The notes under the pieces: generated by a model
The model's input: only the letters and a program-made list of their open reading frames with translations
What the model was told of the DNA's origin: nothing
The model's database searches: none
NCBI GenBank assembly: GCA_050084515.1
Contig: CM114271.1
Location: 25,978,001-26,042,000, forward strand
Length of the DNA stretch: 64,000 nucleotides
Reading direction: 5' to 3'
From: Blasia pusilla
Taxonomy: Eukaryota > Marchantiophyta > Marchantiopsida > Blasiales
Part shown: one piece after another, positions 1 to 11,900 of the stretch
Layout of the letters: each line of letters starts with the position of its first letter
Position numbering within the stretch: position 1 is the first letter of the stretch
Program-made: the position numbers and the translations under genes

Positions 1-1041
1 ATCCCCTCCCTAAATACTGTATTTAAACCTCTCCTTCCAAACTTAGCAAATGGGAAAGCTATAATGCTTTCCACTTGTTATACAAATAGTATCACTTCTC
101 CAACTATACAACTAAGTATCAACACATGTGGGTGTGTCGTGGGAGGGGTGGAATACTTTACATTTATAAATAACTCCAACTCAACATTTATTTTAATAAT
201 TCTTTCATATGGTGGTATTTACAAAATGAAAGCCACAAATATTCTCAAAACATAAACTAAGATACACAATAACTACCCTATAACATGTCCTATGACATAG
301 CTAGAATGCATTCCATTTCCTATAAAGTGAGTAGATCATAAAAAAAAAATTGGAATACCTGTAGCAAATTGTAAAAATTCCTCCTAGACTTGTACTATCA
401 TCAAAGCTGCAATGCTTCCATTGTCTTCCACTAGCCTCTTCAAATATAATCTGAAATTGAATATTAAAACATTATGAAAAGTCCCAATATGGCTTTGCAC
501 GAAAACGTAATCATTTATGTTCATTATGCTATCGGTTGCGGGGAAGGTGGATCACTTGCCATAAGCAACTAAAATAAACTAGAATTCCATTTTATTGTAA
601 TATATCCAGTAGAACATATTGCCCCGTGTATCCTAACAAATAGTTGGAATGCCTTTCATGTCTACAAAATAACTATAGCATTACTTGAATAATGGTGAAG
701 GTGGAATGCTCTACATTAGCGTAATAATAATTCCACTGAATAGCTCATGTATCTCGCAAAGCGCGTCGCCCTATATTTCCTATAATATAGTTGAAAAACC
801 TTCCATTTTCAACCACATAACTCTAATATATTATACTTAAACCACTCCTCACAAAGTTATCAAGTGGTAAAGGTAAGGGTATAAAACTTTCCATTACCAA
901 CCCACAATAGTATAATATTGCTACCCTAAATGCCTTAGGAAAGATAGCAAGGCTTTATAAATAGGAATGCTAGAAGAAGACAGCTGGAATGTCTTCCTTT
1001 TGCTACCAGATACTAGAATGCCTCCCTTCCATATTTATGGT

Positions 1042-1110
1042 ATATAAAATATGATATGTAGGGATTGAAATGTTAATGACATTTCAATCCCTACATATCA
1101 TATTTTATAT
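1042..1110. repeat. Perfect 32-bp inverted repeat with 5-bp loop
   Basis: Arms 1042-1073 and 1079-1110 are exact reverse complements, separated by 'taatg'. The right arm sequence recurs nearly unchanged at about 21332-21358 without its partner. The hairpin therefore looks like an inverted duplication of a fragment of the local repeat family rather than an independent element. A transcript would form a perfect 32-bp duplex. Confidence 0.9.
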
Positions 1111-1442
1111 TTAAAACTTTAATATCTAAAAAATTCAATATTCCAAGAATGGACTACATAATGCTATCCATTACTATGATTGTGGGAAAGGTAGAATGCT
1201 TTTTACTTGCCACAAACTTATTATGCGATTTTTCCTTAGCGTATTTAAACAATTTCTTCCATGGTTACTTTAGTCAAGTTGAAATTGATTTCGTTTTCTC
1301 CCAAATAACCATAATACATGAATATATATGACTTTTTTTATCTCTACATATCGTATATAAATAATTCCTTGCAAAATCCTAAACAAGAAAGTTTGCATGT
1401 TTTCTATTTTCTAGCAAACAACTATAACATATGAAAAGTACT

Positions 1443-1489
1443 AACTACTCCAACTGTAACTAGGGCTAATGGTTATAGTTGGAGTAGTT
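1443..1489. repeat. 18-bp inverted repeat, one mismatch
   Basis: Arms 1443-1460 and 1472-1489 pair with a single mismatch around an 11-base loop. This is the second of three hairpins inside 0.7 kb of the left repeat region. Confidence 0.8.
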
Positions 1490-1622
1490 GGAAATTTTGA
1501 ACACCTACAAAAATATAAGGACTCTCAATATATCTACGTATGATAACATAATGCTTTCCGTTCGAGTCTCTACCAAAAATCTATTGGTTTTCCAATTATA
1601 CAATAAATCATCATTAGATGTG

Positions 1623-1692
1623 GATAAAATGTGTAAAAAAGGTGGAATTCTTGTGCTTTCAAGAAGCACAAGAATGCCTGCCACATTTTATC
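1623..1692. repeat. 70-base stem-loop, two paired blocks
   Basis: The outer block 1623-1633 pairs with 1682-1692 (11 bp). The inner block 1647-1658 pairs with 1664-1675 (12 bp) around the loop 'tcaag'. A bulge separates the blocks. The left arm carries the family phrase 'ggtggaatt', so it probably arose from two inverted repeat units. The shape resembles a small-RNA precursor, but nothing shows transcription. Confidence 0.75.
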
Positions 1693-2884
1693 TTTTAAAA
1701 TAATACTCCTTAATTTTATGGGACTCTTAATTATAAACCGGAATCATTTCCACAAATCTATGAAGTTTATTTCAACGCTCTACACGTAAAAAGATATGAA
1801 CATTCCAAGGACGGTGAAAAAAATTTGCTTTTGGTTTTTTTGGCTAAGGGAACGGTGTGAGGCTTTCCATTAACTACTTAGTAATCTATTTAGTAATGTT
1901 TCAAGTAGATCACCTTGCCCTAACTACCCTACAAGATGGTTGGAATTCATGCCTTCGGCTAAAAAATACCTCTAGCATTAATTTTATATTCTTTTCATAC
2001 CGTATTTGAAAATTTCCACCAAAAATCTTAAGAAGGGAAAGCTAGCGGGTTTGCTTTTAAATCTATACCAAACAAGTATCAGTTCTACAAGCATAGGCAT
2101 GGACGATAGTATAATGACTTCCAAAAATTACGCTTTGGTTAAGGTGGAATACTTTGCTTGCCATTGGAAAGTTAGCATATATGAGTATAATTTATGGATC
2201 CCTTTACTTAAGTAATATGTTGGTGTCACCATGGTTGAAGGCATGGATGATTTATTAGGTATCTTATTGATATGCTACAATGCTTTCTATTTGTTGTGAA
2301 ATACATGCCATATACTTTAGAGTTCCATGTGTAAACTAAAAGAATTAATACTTTTGATACGATATTATGACGTTTGAATCACCATAAGTGGTTTTTGGAA
2401 TAATTTTCACTTGCTTTGAACTTACTATTGGATCCCTTCAAGAGTATTTGATATTCAATAATTTCAAGGTAGATGGTTTTTATCAATGTGAACACTATCT
2501 ACCTAAAATTAATCGATACACAAAATATGTCTATAAAAATGTTTTTGGAAAAAAAAGATTTAATATTCAAACAAAGTTATGAAGAGGCGTAAATCCTTTC
2601 AGTGAAGATAATATTGACCTCAAATATTGTGGCTCATATCCACACATTTATTAAATATTTAGTACAATTTTTATCAATTTAGTATAATGGATGGAGAAAA
2701 TTTCAAAACATGTGCATCATTTTGGTAAGCAATCATTTATATTTCTCAACCTCTCTTCTTCTATGTCGATTTGCTTCTTACATACGGCCCATTACACTTT
2801 CCACTCACAATTCAAGAGGAAAGCTATAGTGTTTGGCTCATCTATTGCCCTTTCTTTCTTCTCTTTATCAGCAATTGCACATAT

Positions 2885-2887
2885 GGT
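2885..2887. other. Target-site duplication of CACTA element, left copy (GGT)
   Basis: The three bases GGT directly precede the CACTAG terminus and are repeated directly after the far terminus at 21079-21081. Three-base duplications are the rule for CACTA transposons. Confidence 0.85.
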
Positions 2888-2920
2888 CACTAGAAGAAAT
2901 CGGTGGTTTTATGACTAGGT
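2888..2920 (+). repeat. CACTA terminal inverted repeat, left
   Basis: Starts CACTAGAAGAAATCGG and runs into ATGACTAGG. It matches the reverse complement of 21046-21078 apart from a few substitutions and one indel in the T run. Confidence 0.9.
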
Positions 2921-3612
2921 TATATGACTCATATGAGTCAAATTTAACATACCACGACTAACAATGACTAACGACTACTTTAGACACAAAAGCCAAGTCA
3001 TATTTGTTTGGCGACAAGGCTAACTAGGATGGTCAACTTAGGTGGAGGTTAGTATATGACTCGAGGGTGTAGTCATGAGGCCATGACTACCACGTCACTC
3101 AGATGACGTGGAATAATGACACATCATCAATGACATGGACTATTTAGTGTGATGTGTCACTGATGACATGGACTATTGCTGTGACATGTCACTGATGATG
3201 TGGACTTGAGTACGACTCGTCTAGTCATATATGTATATTTTTCTAGTTACCACCAACGACTCCTTTAATCATGGTTGGTGTGCAAAAGTTCATAATATCC
3301 TATCAAAATGCACCAAGTATACTCCATTAAGTTATAGTTGGCAACTCATGTAGTCATTTTATTTTATTGAAATGTTGGTATGGACTCATGTAGTCATGTA
3401 CTATGACTAGAAGAGTAGAGTTACGTGACTACTATAAAAGAGGACACAACTGGTTTAGTTACGAAGATATGACTATGTGAGTAGCAGAAATTATATAGCC
3501 ATTGCAACAGAACTGCATGAGTCATACAATTATGACTAGAGAGAACTTGAAGCTTACTACTTTAGTTTTTGAAGAATACTATGCAAGTTATATTGATATG
3601 ACTAGTGGGAAT
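2921..3612. promoter_or_regulatory. CACTA subterminal repeat region, left (ATGACTAG motifs)
   Basis: ATGACTA, GACTCAT, TAGTCAT and close variants occur in both orientations more than a dozen times, for example near 2921, 3056, 3073, 3218, 3352, 3382, 3404, 3468, 3514, 3530 and 3599. Known CACTA elements (Spm, Tam1) have short motifs like this near both ends, bound by the element's accessory protein. That these are the binding sites here is inference from position and repetition. Confidence 0.8.
3117..3210. repeat. Three-unit tandem repeat of about 33 bp in the CACTA end
   Basis: Units begin at 3117, 3150 and 3182 and share 'gacatg(t)...ctgatgacatggacta'. The first two units also contain GACACATCA and TGATGTGTC, which are reverse complements and could pair. 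Confidence 0.75.
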
Positions 3613-3925
3613 ATAAATTTTGGATATTTTGGGATGTTTATTATGCCTTTTGAACGGTGCAAGAATGAATGGATCTGAATTATTGAAATCCTCTTTTGAA
3701 AACAGATTTTGAGGGGTGGAATGTCACTTAAGAGTAGCTTCCATACACCAAATTACAAAATTAATCATTATTACATGGGGTTATCATTCAAAAATAGATA
3801 AAAAAACAAAGATAAAATATAGTAGGGTTTATGATCTCATCTTGAAAGAGCAAGAGAGATTATGTCATCCATGAAAACAAAGTTATTGCACCTTAGATAG
3901 TTGGGTGCCAAAAGAAAAGACTATT

Positions 3926-6900
3926 CTATTGAATCACCTTTCTCATATGCATCTCTGGCCACAACATGCTTGAACCAAGAGCATCACCAAATGTTTCTTG
4001 TGCAGGTTCGTCTATCAAATTCGGCATCCACAAAGCATGATTTGGTTCGAACACCTCGTTTAGATCAAACCTCACCACGCCTAAGGGGATGTCTTTGGCA
4101 TGGAACTTGTCTCTTCCACCAAAACCTGATATAACTCCTGACCCAAGCACCATCCTACTCAACTTTGGCTTGGTGAGTAATACGTGATCACCAATTCGTA
4201 GCTAAAAAAATACATGTGCATTAAGTTAGTATCAATTCAAATTCTTTCCACATGCATTTGCATCATTAATCTGAAAATAAAAAATTGCTATGATATACCT
4301 GTTTGAAAGACCATCCCCATTTCGGAAGATGATGTGAAAAGTTCACAAGTCCTAGACAACCATTTGACTGTCCACAACAAGAATTATCAGTGTCGTCATA
4401 TAAACCTTGAATAGAAGAGGCCATTATAGATGAGATAAATTACCTAAGTTATTTTCTTAGACGAGCCTGATCTGATTTCACTTTCCTGCTCATTCAAACC
4501 ATCAGATTGTAGCCTAGACTTTTGTCTTTTGGCTGGTGATGATTTGGCTTGGCTATCCATACTCACGTTTTCTGCACATTATGCACGACAAAGTCCATTG
4601 AAGGTTGTAGGAAGAAATGAGTTTTGTTTCGTGGATAGTTTGAAAACTATGCCACAGATAAATTCATTATGCCAAGGATGACATACTTACGAGTGATTCG
4701 AGTATCACCATCTGCACTTTCTGTGGAACTTCTCCTTTCGTTGCTCCGTTCTGGCACTTCAACAAACAACCCAAGTATTGAGAAATGAATTGTAAAACCT
4801 GATTCTTCACTTCAACAAGTAATTATATTATAAGACCCTACATGTAGTGAAGCTAAACTCTCTACTTACCACCAGATTGTGTAGTTGCCATTGCCTCTTT
4901 TTGTGTGGAGATCTTCCTCTTCCTAATTGTATGGTCAGAGAGCGTTGGTATAGGTTCAACAAAGGATGTAAGTTACTCAAAACAAAGAAAGTCAGTTGTG
5001 AAATGCTCATTCTGGAAAGGACAAGTAGTTATAACCATTGAAAACCAAGGGCGGAAGAATGAGAATGGGCTACCTGATGTGAGCTTCTCATCTGTTGTTG
5101 CATATGGTTGAGAATTGGATGGGGGGGAACTAGAAATCTGGTGTGGTGTTGAAGACACATCCTTTGAAGTAAGTTTGGACACCATTCCTGTCGCAACCCT
5201 CATGACCAAACAAGTGCCAAGCGGAACATTGGAACATTAGCGGACTCACGCTAAGATGGTTTGCGCGTTGGAGTTGTCTCAAAGAGGAGACAAGAGACGA
5301 GACGCGAGCGAGGAGTCGCGTTTCAGGTGTTATGGTCGCGACTGAGAAACCTGGACCAAACGCGGAATGAGACTTGAAAGAAGTCGAGTCTAGGAAGTGG
5401 GTTGCCAAAAGGAAGATCCGGATTTGGAACGCCACTAGCGTTTGAGAGTTTCCGACTGTATTTATGGCCATAACTTTTAGCGCCGAAATGCGTTTGGAGC
5501 AAATAAGGATGTGTTGGAAAGCTTATGGAGAGCCGGTCCAAACGCACCAAAGATCGCTGCAAACGCATAAGCAGCGGCCGAGATACGACCTGAAAACGAC
5601 TGTAAGTGGAGTCGGATTGAGGGCCACAATGAAGGGCCCGACCCTCTTTTCCCAAAGGGGAGGGGTTATTGAGAGAACCCGTAAGTACTAGTAAGGGGAA
5701 GGTCTCCGAGAGTGCTTGGAACCCAAACCCCACTTTGGGCGCCGGAGGGCTCAAGGGCATGGAACGGAACGCGAGTTTGGGGGTTGGGTTGGAAAACTTG
5801 CACCAAGTCCAGTGAGGCGATTTTAGACATCCCTCTTGGATTCCACCCCGCGACTCAATTACTTGCGTCTCGGTTCGGAACTCACCTGGAGGACCGTTGA
5901 ACAGTTGGGATCGCTAGGCACGCAAATGCCGTTTCAGATCCTTGGACTAACCAGAAAGTCTGTTCCAAGTCTTGAAGGACTTGCCATGTGTTGGAAGCTA
6001 GGAACTAAGGAAGGTTGAGCTTGATGAGACGCCGAGTTGAGGACTCGGTGGGTTGGAACGCCGGTTGGCCAAACCTGACTAACGAGAGTGTGTGTTTGGG
6101 TGCAGATCGGCGATGAGTTCGTGACCTACTGAACGCACGCTTCCGCAACACTAAAGATTGACGTTCAAGGAGAGTAGGGGCGCGATAATTCCCATTAGTA
6201 CACTTAATACCTTGTTCTGCCGTTCCATCTGCAACTTCACATCATCCAAATCTACGCTCCACTTCTTTTCCACTTCTTCCAATTGAATAGTGACTCTAGA
6301 TTCCACACTCTGCATATATAATCCAACGATCAATTAGGTACCAAAAAACTATGGTTTTGCAATTACACACTTAGATACAATTATGATACTAACACCATAA
6401 TTCAACATGATTAAGGATATGATACTAACTCCATGATCCAATCAGATGAAGGTCATAATACTAGCCATGTCAAGCCAACGGGTAAGAAAAGAGTTATGCA
6501 TTTACATTTACCGATGAACTCAATTGTGTGAAACCTGATTGCTTAGGCAACTCGTTTCTCTCCATACATTCTAGCCCCGTGCCCAAGGACTCCTTTGAGG
6601 TACGTTGTTGCACCTGCACATGCTCCTTAAATACATTAATTATGAAATTCATGCATGTGAAAGGATTCAATGCAAATATGGAAATGAAACAATAATGGAA
6701 GTTTTCTACCATTACATAACTTTAGCAAGAAAACTAGGGAATGCCAAGATGACTTACATCAAGTCCATCTGAACCTGCACGGCCGGAGAAATTTAAAGTA
6801 TGGACCTTGGCCCTTGCTCGAGCCATCTTTTCTGCCTTCATTTTGCCCTCCTCGGAGAGCCAATAATCTACTAATCGATTCCATGACTCCTCATTGGTAT

Positions 6901-8765
6901 CAGGGTGACATGGGACTGCTCGATGAGCCCCATGTAATGTCCAATAGTTCTTGACATTGGATCGCTCGGTTTTCAATAGTTGTGCTATTTTTTTCTTCAT
7001 GAAATCAAGTGAAAGAGATGATGCACCCACATATGTGTATGCCTCAAGGATGTGATTCTGAACAGCAGCCATGCATATAGAAATCTATTTACCAATCTCA
7101 ATGCATGATAAGTCCAAGTACCTCATCACCCATACCTTCAATTCATTTAGCCAAGGCTCATAACCAGGAACTCTAGGCGACGGAATACCATTTGGCATGA
7201 GCTCACATCTAGGTTTTAAGTTTTTCTCCTTCCTAATAGAGACATCACGAGTCCACAAATCACGCTTTGTGCGACTCTGCCGCTCTCCTACAAATATACC
7301 ACCATCCCAATTCTCAGATGTAAAAAATGTAGGGCCGACGATTATAAACTCACCAAATCATAATTATGTTGAACTATATTAACTATAAGACCAACTAATA
7401 CTAGTAACAGTTTCACACCTTTCATAATACAACAACCTATTTTAGTATAAATTTGCAAACTCGGAACCAAGTGAGAAGTCACCTTTAGATACACCTGCTT
7501 GCGGGGTCAAATTTTCTGATGGGCTTGGTGTTGTGCAAGATTGAGACCTACTACGGTATAATTCGTCATCCGTATTCCCGTTGGTGAATGGAGGTGCCAA
7601 CGGTGTTGGGGGTGGCGGTTGGGATGGCCCATGTCCCTTGTGTCCACAAAAGAAATACAATTAACTAGGTAGACTTCCAATTAATTGAATTCCCGTGTGC
7701 AAAACAAGAAAGAACAAAATAGTAAGCCTACTTACCCATGGGGGTGGGATGTTCATGGATGATTGAGCTCCATTGGTCCATGGTGGCTGAAATTGACTTC
7801 CATAACCCATCGGTGATTGCATCATCATTGGTACCCACCACGGCATCTGGCTCTGTGCCCATGGGGGTGGATGAGGGGGATATGCTTGCGAAGGCATTAT
7901 GGGTTGTGATGGAGTTCCATCCATGGGCTGCACATGCAAGTAAATGGGTGAATAAACTAAACTAGAGACCATTTGATGAGCAAAGATTAGTGAAGTCATA
8001 ATGACAGGCTTCTACCACTCAATTTATTACATACCAATCATACATATAGAGATAGTTGAATATTCCTCCATGTCTACAATTATATTACCGCATCGTTTGT
8101 ATTGCTGGAATTTCGTACACTTCCTTGTTTGGATGGTTGGATTGGACGCTCCTTTGCTTGAGGCTATTCAAAACACATATTTCATTGTGAGTTAACACAG
8201 TAGTCATATTTCATCTGAAGAGAGTAGCAAAACAACAAGATGTGAAGAGAAAGTACCCTCCCATCCTCCAGCCACAAGTCGTCATTCTCTTCAGTCCCCA
8301 AGAAGTACATCTCAAGGAGTGGATTATAATAGGGGTCTTTGGAATCACTATCTGAACAATCTTTTTGAATCTTCTCGGGGATTACACTTTGGTTAGTGGC
8401 CTTCTCCTCCAACCGTAAGCTGCGTCTTTGTGGAAGGGAAGGATTCTTAAATGGCAAAGGCTTGCGCTCTTTCACAACCCTTGGAGCAACAAACTTTCAA
8501 AATATGATCACACAAATTCTGTCATATTTCCTAATGTACAACCACTATATGAACATGATACACTTGACCAAATAAAGCAAAAGAAAAATATTATCCAAGA
8601 TCATACTTACCAATCCTTCAACCCACCAAACAACTCCGCCTCTTTGGCCTTTCTCTCTTTCACTCTACGATTCCTTTCTTCTTCGTATGGATTAGGACTT
8701 TGTTGAACATTATCTATACCATCCCAAGATGAACTCTGATTGGATTCCACGTTCTCTTCAGTCAT
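3926..8765 (-). CDS. CACTA second gene, Transposase_24/TNPA-like, multi-exon, split by a solo LTR
   Basis: Likely the accessory protein of the element, comparable to TNPA, which binds subterminal motifs and assists excision. I place the start at the ATG at 8765-8763 (MTEENVESNQSSSWDG). Coding blocks on the minus strand lie near 8765-8611, 8500-8257, 8160-8090, 7940-7733, 7660-7485 (Pro-rich), 7318-7134, 7060-6758, 6612-6513, 6310-6188 continuing at 5183-5077, 4960-4872, 4758-4690, 4574-4450, 4412-4300 and 4200-3926. Most end at a clear GT donor; some phases are unresolved. The 7060-6758 block carries the diagnostic 'SWNRLVDYWLSEEGKMKAEK' region of plant Transposase_24 proteins. The last block ends 'FGDALGSSMLWP', typical of this protein's C terminus in plant CACTA elements as I remember them. 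The solo LTR at 5189-6187 interrupts the frame; without it and one duplication copy the frame is continuous, so the other exons still look open. Confidence 0.75.
5189..6187 (-). mobile_element. Solo LTR (999 bp) inserted in a CACTA exon
   Basis: Read on the minus strand it starts TATCGCGCCCC and ends GGTTGCGACA, a degraded TG...CA structure. The five bases ATTCC occur at 5184-5188 and again at 6188-6192, a perfect LTR-retrotransposon target-site duplication. No primer binding site, polypurine tract or internal domain adjoins it, so it is a solo LTR left by LTR-LTR recombination. It is more GC-rich than its surroundings. A diverged second copy in opposite orientation lies at about 31087-32107. 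Open frames inside it are not genes. Confidence 0.88.
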
Positions 8766-8995
8766 ATCAGGTACACCGTTCCAAGCGCCTCCCTCCCCTC
8801 CTCAGAGCGACAAGTTAGCAAGAATAACACCTAACTTGACGGAGTTCGAGAGTTCTACTTGTTGCCGTAGAGTTTCATTCCATCATGCCCAACAACACCA
8901 GAATTCACTTACATCCTCATAACAAAAGTCAATTATTTGAATCATACCAAAAAAAGACACAATGATGAGTACCAAAAAAACAACTATGAACTAAT

Positions 8996-11900
8996 CTAAT
9001 CTGATTTTGAGTTATTAGAGTCTGAATCAACATCTTCTATCATATTGCATACATGGATTATTGGCACATGTTGGACATCCACTCTAGCAGTTTCCATCTC
9101 TGCATCACTTAGGACTCTAGCTCCTAAGGAACTTGCATCTGGTAGATTCCCTGGTTCCATGCATGTGGCATGGAAGGTGGGCAAAACATTACAAGCTCCA
9201 TCTAGCGACTCTAAGTCATCAAAATAAACTCTCCGGGCTCTAGCTTCCTTTCTCATTACCACTTTCCATCCTCCACCCTCATTGGCATCTCCATAAAACA
9301 CTTGTTGCACTTGTGATGGGAAAACAAATGGCTGATGATCTAATGGCTCGCATGACCTCAAGTTGGCCAACACAAAACCCTTCTTATCTAATTTCATGGA
9401 TCCTACTCTTGAATCCCAATCTGCTTTAACCCACCGCCCTCGCATTAGTATTATGGGTTGTTCTACAACCCCATAATCAAGTAAGAGAATATCAACCAAC
9501 ACCCCAACATATGAGTATAAACAATTCTGGTTGGAACTCTTTTCTACACCTATTCCACTATCATAAGTGGAGAAGGGTGTCGCACCACTTGGCCCTTCTA
9601 CCCTAAAGTGGTTTCCGTAGGCTTTCATACTCTTGAATGACAATGCCCTACTATTAGGAGGTATAGCTAACGATAGTAGGTGAGCATCATGATCTTTTGA
9701 GTTGTCAATAGCATCCTGTGTAATGGCAAGGCGAATCCACTTTTCAAAAGGAATGTCTCTCAAACATGACTGATATTTCCTGTTCAATAACAATGTTAAT
9801 GGTATTAGTACATTCTTTTGTATTTAATGTGTCAATACCAAAATAATATACACTTTGAGAGTCCGAACCGTAATTCACATAACTATAACCTTGAAAAGCA
9901 TATATTGGAGAGTTTTACCTTTGCCAATCAACCATGACCTCTGTATTATGCAACACATAATGATGTGCTAAGTTGATCATTTCTTGCGAAAGTCGAACTT
10001 GAGTGCCTGCACCTTCTAGCTCCTCACCAACGACCCCCTCTGCCTCCCCATCATCCCACACTCGCGTCCGCACGTCTTCAAACCTTTTCATATACTCAGT
10101 CACAAACCCTAATGCCTCGTCCTTCACATACCCTTCTGCCATACTCCCCTCTGGTCTAGCTTTAGACCGTACATATTTCTTCATGTACCCCATATATCCC
10201 TCCATTGGATACATCCATCGACATGATACTGGCCCACACATGTCAAATTCTTCTACGACATGAATCAACAAATGTGTCATCACGTCGAAGAAAGATGGAG
10301 GGAAGTGCATTTCAAATAGACAAAGGGTTATGGCAGTCTCTTCCAAGAGTTTGTCAAATAAAGTTGGATCATATACCCTTGTACACACCATTCTAAAAAT
10401 TCCGGATAATCTAATAACCACCATTCTCACGTGGTCCTTCAGAAGACCACGGATGCAATAAGGAAGGACTTGCTGAATGAAGACATGGTAATCATGTGAT
10501 TTCATATTGCCCAATTTTTTATTAACCATATGCTTGGAGAGTTCTTCACAATATCCAGATGGCACTTTCAAGTTTTGAATCCTCGAAAGGAAAGTGTTCA
10601 AGTCACGGGGAGATAGACAATAATCGGAAACTGGTTTAAGCAAAACTTGAGGTTTACTAGGATGGGGTTGCAACCACAAATGGGATCGAATCCCACGGGC
10701 CTCCAGATCTCTCCTTACTTTCACAGTATCTTTCACTCCAAATAAGGTCTTGACTAGATTCTCAACGATATTCTTCTCAACGTGCATTACATCTCACGTA
10801 TGGCATATAAGCAAATTCTGATTGTATCGTCAAGGAAGCATGGACATCTCACAACTTCAACATGATAGCTAATATCCACAATCAAATCAAACAAAAGCTA
10901 TCCTCCTCTATAGCCACTATTTCATAACATAAAGAATGGATAATATAGAGAAGAAGCAGGATACTGGCCAATATGGCAACGAATATAGTATACTCAGCCT
11001 TTTCACCCCAGTTGTCTTGTAGGGATCAGTAGGGCTGTCTTCTCGACCCCCACTCTCATCATATGCATGTTTTTCATTTGCCCATCCAATAATATCTCTG
11101 GAAAGTAGTCTAGGCACGTGTGGTCTAAGTTCTGCATTCTCGTTGAAGTGAGATCCATACCTACGGGTCCTCCATGGATGGCTCAATGGGAGATATCGAC
11201 GATGACAACCGTATATTGGCTTGCCACAAGACTTTGAAAAATCAGAATCCACTCGAGGCCCGCATATAGTACATCCTAGTTTTCCACCATGGCTCTGCCT
11301 AGCTACAGTTCCGTATGCCGGGTAAGGTAGCCCTAAACATGAAGTTCCAACTTCCGCCTACCTTCCGAACGTCATGAAATTGAACCCCTTTCCACATTTC
11401 TTGGAACTCTTCCACTAGAGGAAGCAAGTATGTGTCTATGTTTTTCCCATTTACACTCTCCTTTCCTGGCATGATCAAAGAGAGCATCACAAAGATTTTT
11501 TTTTTCTGGAGCGAGGGAGGCAAGTTATAATTAACAAGAAGCACGGGCCTTGTTGACCACGAACTCGACTTGTCTGAAAATGGATTCACTCCGTCCAAAG
11601 CTAGCCCAAACCTGCAATTCCTCTTCTCCTCGGCAAAGTCCGGATATAAGTTGTCCATGTGGCGCCATGCCTTGCAATCAGCTGTATGTCTTACTAAGCC
11701 ATCCTTGCTCTGATTCAAGGGGGCCCAGGTTAACAATTCAGACAACGTCTTGCATCTAAACATACGTCTCATCCGAGGTATGACAGAAAATGCCTTAATA
11801 CCTTACATGGTACCAACGTTCTACCCACTTTTCGAACCTTGGTTTCCCATAATGGACAGATCTCACTTCAGCCAAATCACCAGGAATAAAACACATCCAG

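Larger units (their letters stand above)
1..2887. repeat. Left half of a diverged AT-rich repeat region
   Basis: No convincing gene is visible. The sequence consists of loosely repeated phrases resembling 'aaggtggaatgctttcc...ttgcca' every 80-200 bp, each diverged. The segment at about 1079-1440 aligns by eye over its whole length with 21332-21690 on the other side of the CACTA element, in the same orientation: both share the block around 'atttcaatccctacatatca', then 'ttaaacaa', 'catggt', 'gacttttt' and 'ataattccttgcaaaa' in the same order. If the CACTA insertion is removed the two copies lie about 2.06 kb apart, so this looks like an old tandem duplication or long-period satellite. Several short inverted repeats lie inside it and are listed separately. 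The small open frames here carry no recognisable domain. Confidence 0.7.

Noticed and set aside
2691-2918. 75-codon frame with a hydrophobic tail, considered as a small gene cut by the CACTA insertion
   Set aside because: No recognisable domain, and the last codons belong to the transposon end; evidence too weak.
5130-6018. Frames of 113 and 145 codons (minus) in GC-rich sequence, considered as a host exon
   Set aside because: They lie within the solo LTR bounded by ATTCC duplications, and similar sequence recurs at 31.1-32.1 kb.
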